DNA from: Streptomyces parvus
Lineage (GTDB): Bacteria > Actinomycetota > Actinomycetes > Streptomycetales > Streptomycetaceae
Assembly (NCBI RefSeq): GCF_014648875.1
Contig: NZ_BMRY01000004.1
Location: 615,253 to 679,252 of the forward strand
Direction: 5' to 3'
Length of the DNA: 64,000 nucleotides
The notes under the pieces are model-generated. The model was not told the origin of the DNA, searched no databases, and saw nothing but the letters and a program-made list of their open reading frames with translations. The position numbers and the translations under genes are program-made. Positions 60,895 to 64,000 of the stretch are shown here, one piece after another (within the stretch, counting starts at the first letter, position 1; every line of letters starts with the position of its first letter).

Positions 60895-61779
60895 GTGACC
60901 AGCGCCGAACTGACCGCCACCGCTCCCGCCGCACTGCACATCCCCGGCCCGGCGACCCCCTACCAGGGAGACATCGCCCGCTACTGGGACGGCGAGGCCC
61001 GGCCCGTGAACCTGCGACTCGGCGACGTCGACGGCCTCTACCACCACCACTACGGGGTCGGCGATGTCGACACCGCCGCGCTCGGCGACCCGGAGGACAG
61101 GGGGTACGAGGACCGACTGATCGCCGAGCTCCACCGCTTGGAGTCCGCGCAGGCGGACGTTCTCCTCGGACACCTCGGCGCCATCGGGCGTGACGACACC
61201 GTCGTGGACGCGGGCTGCGGCCGCGGCGGCTCCATGGTGATGGCGCACCAGCGCTTCGGGTGCTCGGTGGAAGGCGTGACCCTGTCGGCCAAGCAGGCCG
61301 ACTTCGCCAACGGGCGTGCCGCGGAGCTGGGCATCGACGACCACGTCCGCGCCACGGTGTGCAACATGCTCTCCATGCCCTTCGCGACCGGCTCCGCCGC
61401 GGCCTCCTGGAACAACGAGTCGAGCATGTACGTCGACCTGGGCGATCTCTTCGCCGAGCACGCCCGTGTCCTGGAGGTCGGCGGCCGCTACGTGACCGTC
61501 ACCGGCTGCTGGAACCCGCGCTACGGTCAGCCGTCGAAGTGGGTCTCGCAGATCAACGCGCATTTCGAATGCAACATCCACTCCCGCCGGGAGTACTTGC
61601 GCGCCATGGCGGACAACCGCCTTGTGCCGCAGGCCGTGATCGACCTCACCCCCGACACCCTGCCCTACTGGGAGCTGCGGGCCACGTCCTCGCTGGTCAC
61701 GGGGATCGAGGACGCGTTCATCAACTCCTACCGGGACGGGTCCTTCCAGTACGTCCTCATCGCGGCCGACCGCGTCTGA
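60895..61779 (+). CDS. Geranyl diphosphate 2-C-methyltransferase
   Basis: A 294-residue SAM-dependent methyltransferase that makes 2-methyl-GPP for the preceding cyclase. The SAM motif is VVDAGCGRGGSMVMA, followed by GVTLSAKQADFANGRAAELG and the acceptor-region segments WNNESSMYVDLGDLF and VTVTGCWNPRYGQPSKWV. GTG 60895 follows AAGGA by 8 bases. The start is 17 bases after the cyclase stop. The order shell, cyclase, methyltransferase is the standard 2-MIB operon. Confidence 0.95.
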   Translation: MTSAELTATAPAALHIPGPATPYQGDIARYWDGEARPVNLRLGDVDGLYHHHYGVGDVDTAALGDPEDRGYEDRLIAELHRLESAQADVLLGHLGAIGRDDTVVDAGCGRGGSMVMAHQRFGCSVEGVTLSAKQADFANGRAAELGIDDHVRATVCNMLSMPFATGSAAASWNNESSMYVDLGDLFAEHARVLEVGGRYVTVTGCWNPRYGQPSKWVSQINAHFECNIHSRREYLRAMADNRLVPQAVIDLTPDTLPYWELRATSSLVTGIEDAFINSYRDGSFQYVLIAADRV

Positions 61780-61797
61780 CGGCACCGGCCCAGGGGC

Positions 61798-61828
61798 GGC
61801 CGGCGCCGGGGATCTCCCGGTGCCGGCC
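61798..61828 (+). terminator. Terminator after the 2-MIB operon
   Basis: A 13-bp stem with one G-T pair, GGCCGGCGCCGGG / CCCGGTGCCGGCC (61798-61810, 61816-61828), and a 5-base loop, 18 bases after the methyltransferase stop. Confidence 0.75.
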
Positions 61829-61868
61829 GTTCTCGCGTCGGGCGTGAAGCGCCGCGGCCGCGGGGTCG

Positions 61869-61925
61869 GGCCGGAAGCAGACGGTCCGTACAGCCCGGTC
61901 AGGCCGGAAGCAGACGGTCCGTACA
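61869..61925. repeat. 24-bp direct repeat between the 2-MIB operon and pcaL
   Basis: The same 24 bases occur at 61869-61892 and 61902-61925 (period 33 bp) without mismatch; the core is GAAGCAGACGGTCCGTAC. No gene covers it convincingly. The second copy ends 127 bases before the pcaL start, so a tandem regulator site is possible. Confidence 0.75.
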
Positions 61926-62052
61926 TCGGCACAGCCGGACGCGTCGCCGCTCGAACGGCCGGCGCCGAGGCCGGCGGCCCGCGAGGCCGGTCGCGCGGGA
62001 CACCGGCCACCTGAGTTGGGGGAGGCGGTAGCCGGATGAGAGGGTCGAGCGG

Positions 62053-63342
62053 GTGAGCGACACACCACGGAACACCCTCAAGTACTGCGTCGACGGTCCC
62101 GAGGACGCCCCGGTCCTGGTCATAGGTCCCTCGCTGGGGACGACCTGGCACATGTGGGACCGCCAGATACCCGAGTTGTCCCAGCACTGGCGGGTCTTCC
62201 GCTACGACCTGCCCGGCCACGGCGGCGCGCCCGCCCACGCCGCCGCCTCCGTCGCCGAGCTGGGCGACCGGCTGCTCGCGACCCTGGACGGGCTCGGCGT
62301 CCAGCGCTTCGGCTACGCGGGCTGCTCGATCGGCGGGGCGATCGGCGCGGACCTGGCCCTGCGCCACCCGCACCGGGTCGCCTCGCTGGCCCTCGTCGCC
62401 TCCTCGCCCCGGTTCGGCACGGCCGACGAGTTCCGTCAGCGGGGCGTGATCGTCCGCACCAACGGGCTGGAGCCGATGGCCCGCACCGCGCCCGAGCGGT
62501 GGTTCACCCCCGGGTTCGCCGCGGCCCAGCCCGCCATCGTGGAATGGGCCGTGCAGATGGTCCGCACCACCGACCCCGGCTGCTACATCGCAGCCTGCGA
62601 GGCGCTCGCGGCGTTCGACATCCGTGGCGCCCTGGGCCGGATCGGCGTCCCCACCCTCGTGCTGGTCGGGGCGGAGGACCAGGTCACCGGGCCCGCCGAG
62701 GCCCGCACGCTGGTCGCCGGGATACCGGACGCCCGCCTCGCGCTCGTCCCCGGCGCCTCCCACCTCGCGCCCGTCGAGCAGCCCGCCGCCGTCAGCGACC
62801 TGCTGCTGATGCACTTCTCCACCGCCTGGCAGCAGGACACCTCGGCCGCGATCCCCGTGCTGCCCCACGTCACCGCGCCCGCCGCCACCGCCGTGCCGTT
62901 CGTCCCGGTGGCCGAGATCGCCCCGGCCGCCACCGCCCCCGACGCCGTCGCGCCGACCCCGGACGACCGGTACGAGCAGGGCACGAAGGTCCGCCGCGAG
63001 GTGCTGGGGGACGCCCATGTCGACGCGGTGAACGAGACGGCCGACGCCTTCACCGAGGACTTCCAGGAGCTGGTCACCCGGTACGCCTGGGGCGAGGTCT
63101 GGAGCCGCGACGGCCTCGACCGCCGCACCCGCAGCGTCATCACGATCACCGCACTCGTCGCCTCCGGCCACCTGGAGGGCCTCGCCGCGCACACCCGGGC
63201 CGCCCTGCGCAACGGTCTGACGCCCGCCGAGATCAAGGAAGTCCTGCTCCAGACCGCCGTCTACTGCGGCATCCCGGCCGCCGGAGCCGCCTTCGCCGTG
63301 GCGCAGAAGGTGATCCAGGAGGAAACCACCCCGCCCGCGTAG
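62053..63342 (+). CDS. pcaL: Fused 3-oxoadipate enol-lactonase / 4-carboxymuconolactone decarboxylase
   Basis: A 429-residue two-domain protein. The first half (about 1-260) is an alpha/beta hydrolase of PcaD type with nucleophile in YAGCSIGGAIGADLAL and His in PGASHLAPVEQP; the second (about 305-425) is a PcaC-type carboxymuconolactone decarboxylase with TRYAWGEVWSRDGLDRRTRS and a Cys in TAVYCGIPAAGAAF. An Ala/Pro-rich linker joins them. Such PcaL fusions act in the protocatechuate branch of the beta-ketoadipate pathway. No other pca gene is seen here, so it is an orphan or its partners lie beyond the right edge. GTG 62053 is used. Confidence 0.88.
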   Translation: MSDTPRNTLKYCVDGPEDAPVLVIGPSLGTTWHMWDRQIPELSQHWRVFRYDLPGHGGAPAHAAASVAELGDRLLATLDGLGVQRFGYAGCSIGGAIGADLALRHPHRVASLALVASSPRFGTADEFRQRGVIVRTNGLEPMARTAPERWFTPGFAAAQPAIVEWAVQMVRTTDPGCYIAACEALAAFDIRGALGRIGVPTLVLVGAEDQVTGPAEARTLVAGIPDARLALVPGASHLAPVEQPAAVSDLLLMHFSTAWQQDTSAAIPVLPHVTAPAATAVPFVPVAEIAPAATAPDAVAPTPDDRYEQGTKVRREVLGDAHVDAVNETADAFTEDFQELVTRYAWGEVWSRDGLDRRTRSVITITALVASGHLEGLAAHTRAALRNGLTPAEIKEVLLQTAVYCGIPAAGAAFAVAQKVIQEETTPPA

Positions 63343-63354
63343 CAGGATGGGGCC

Positions 63355-64000
63355 ATGAACGCATCGCCCGGGGCACTCACCCTCACCAAGAAGACCCACT
63401 CCTGCGTCCGGATCGAGAAGGAGGGGCGCATCCTGGTCATCGATCCCGGAGGCTTCTCCGAGGACGACGCGGCGCTCGGCGCGGACGTCATGCTGGTGAC
63501 GCACGAGCACCCGGACCACTTCAACGAGGCACGGCTGCGCGCGGGCCTGGAGGCCAATCCGGCGGCCGAGATCTGGACGCTGCGCAGCGTCGCCGAGCAG
63601 CTCTCGGCCGCCTTCCCGGGCCGGGTGCACACCGTGGGCGACGGGGACGCGTTCTCCGCCGCCGGATTCGACGTCACCGTGCACGGCGAGCTGCACGCGG
63701 TCATCCACCCGGACATCCCGAGGATCACCAACGTCGGCTTCCTGGTGGACGGTTCGGTCTTCCACCCCGGCGACGCGCTCACCGTTCCCGAGCGCCCCGT
63801 GGACACGCTGCTGCTGCCGGTGATGGCCCCCTGGAGCAAGATCTCCGAGGTCATCGACTACGTACGCGAGGTGAAGCCGCGGCGCGCCATCGACGTCCAC
63901 GACGCCCTGCTGACCGATCTGGCCCGCCCGATCTACGACAACCAGGTCGGCGCCCTGGGCGGCGCGGACCACGGCCGGCTGGCCCCGGGCGGCACCACCG
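63355..64000 (+). CDS. Metallo-beta-lactamase-fold (UlaG-like) hydrolase, partial
   Basis: The gene starts at ATG 63355 with AGGA 9 bases upstream and runs off the right edge after 215 codons. The MBL motif THEHPDHF, the ILVIDPGGFSEDDAALG start and the later strands FLVDGSVFHPGDALTVPERP fit the UlaG/YflN-like single-domain hydrolases. It begins 12 bases after the pcaL stop and may be cotranscribed. The function is unknown. Confidence 0.85.
   Translation, partial: MNASPGALTLTKKTHSCVRIEKEGRILVIDPGGFSEDDAALGADVMLVTHEHPDHFNEARLRAGLEANPAAEIWTLRSVAEQLSAAFPGRVHTVGDGDAFSAAGFDVTVHGELHAVIHPDIPRITNVGFLVDGSVFHPGDALTVPERPVDTLLLPVMAPWSKISEVIDYVREVKPRRAIDVHDALLTDLARPIYDNQVGALGGADHGRLAPGGTT

Noticed and set aside
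61820..62014. A small frame across the 24-bp repeat
   Set aside because: No ribosome site; the repeated peptide comes from the DNA duplication and is Arg/Gly-rich without a family.
60853..63972. A minus-strand open frame of over 1,000 codons
   Set aside because: It is antisense to the methyltransferase, pcaL and MBL genes, with Gly/Val/Arg-rich composition and no domain.

Overview
The window is very GC-rich, densely coded DNA with GTG/TTG starts, ATGA/GTGA gene overlaps and long GC-rich terminator hairpins. Gene content (family 2B encapsulin with 2-methylisoborneol synthase, a purine-to-glyoxylate cluster, GntR/TetR/IclR regulators, NarL-type two-component pairs) points to a Streptomyces chromosome. 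This is judged from sequence features only; no database search was run.

Layout. 1-5.8 kb: glyoxylate-processing genes (gcl end, tartronate semialdehyde reductase, hydroxypyruvate isomerase) with a catalase and a TetR/hydrolase pair. 5.9-13.4 kb: a carbohydrate operon on the minus strand (binding protein, two permeases, GH20, CBM3-GH16) with a divergent GntR regulator. 13.6-22.3 kb: a secreted lactonase-like propeller, a small thiamine-binding-type protein with a YheO-type HTH protein, then the uric acid genes (OHCU decarboxylase, HIU hydrolase, uricase), two NCS2 permeases and a guanine/8-oxoguanine deaminase. 22.4-24.9 kb: an alpha/beta-hydrolase-fold protein lacking its serine, a DinB-like protein and a fibronectin-III lipoprotein. 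24.95-32.1 kb: an accessory island with a translationally coupled LCAT-type lipase / caspase-STAND ATPase / WD40 operon beside a broken TPR gene. 32.3-43.1 kb: malate synthase, a MobA-like transferase, a two-component system, an FtsX-type ABC exporter, and the IclR regulator with allantoinase and allantoicase. 43.2-50.4 kb: AKR, SDR, TetR, an EamA transporter, a second two-component system and a P450. 50.4-57.6 kb: a sugar or polyol uptake region (Gfo/Idh/MocA dehydrogenase, GntR, RbsB/C/A-type ABC genes, ROK kinase). 58.0-61.8 kb: the encapsulin/2-methylisoborneol operon. 62.0-64.0 kb: a PcaL-type fusion and a partial metallo-beta-lactamase-fold gene.

How it works together. Guanine and urate are imported and deaminated or oxidised. 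Urate passes through HIU and OHCU to allantoin, then allantoate and ureidoglycolate. The resulting glyoxylate enters either the Gcl/GlxR/Hyi route or malate synthase; catalase can remove the peroxide made by uricase. The same palindrome (TCAACA-N3-TGTTGA and close variants) lies in front of catalase, the uric acid operon, malate synthase and allantoinase. A second IclR-like palindrome (TTCCG-N5-CGGAA type) lies before hyi, malate synthase and the IclR gene. The scattered blocks therefore look like one regulon, interrupted by a carbohydrate operon and by the conflict-type island. That three-gene island is the best candidate for an undescribed system.
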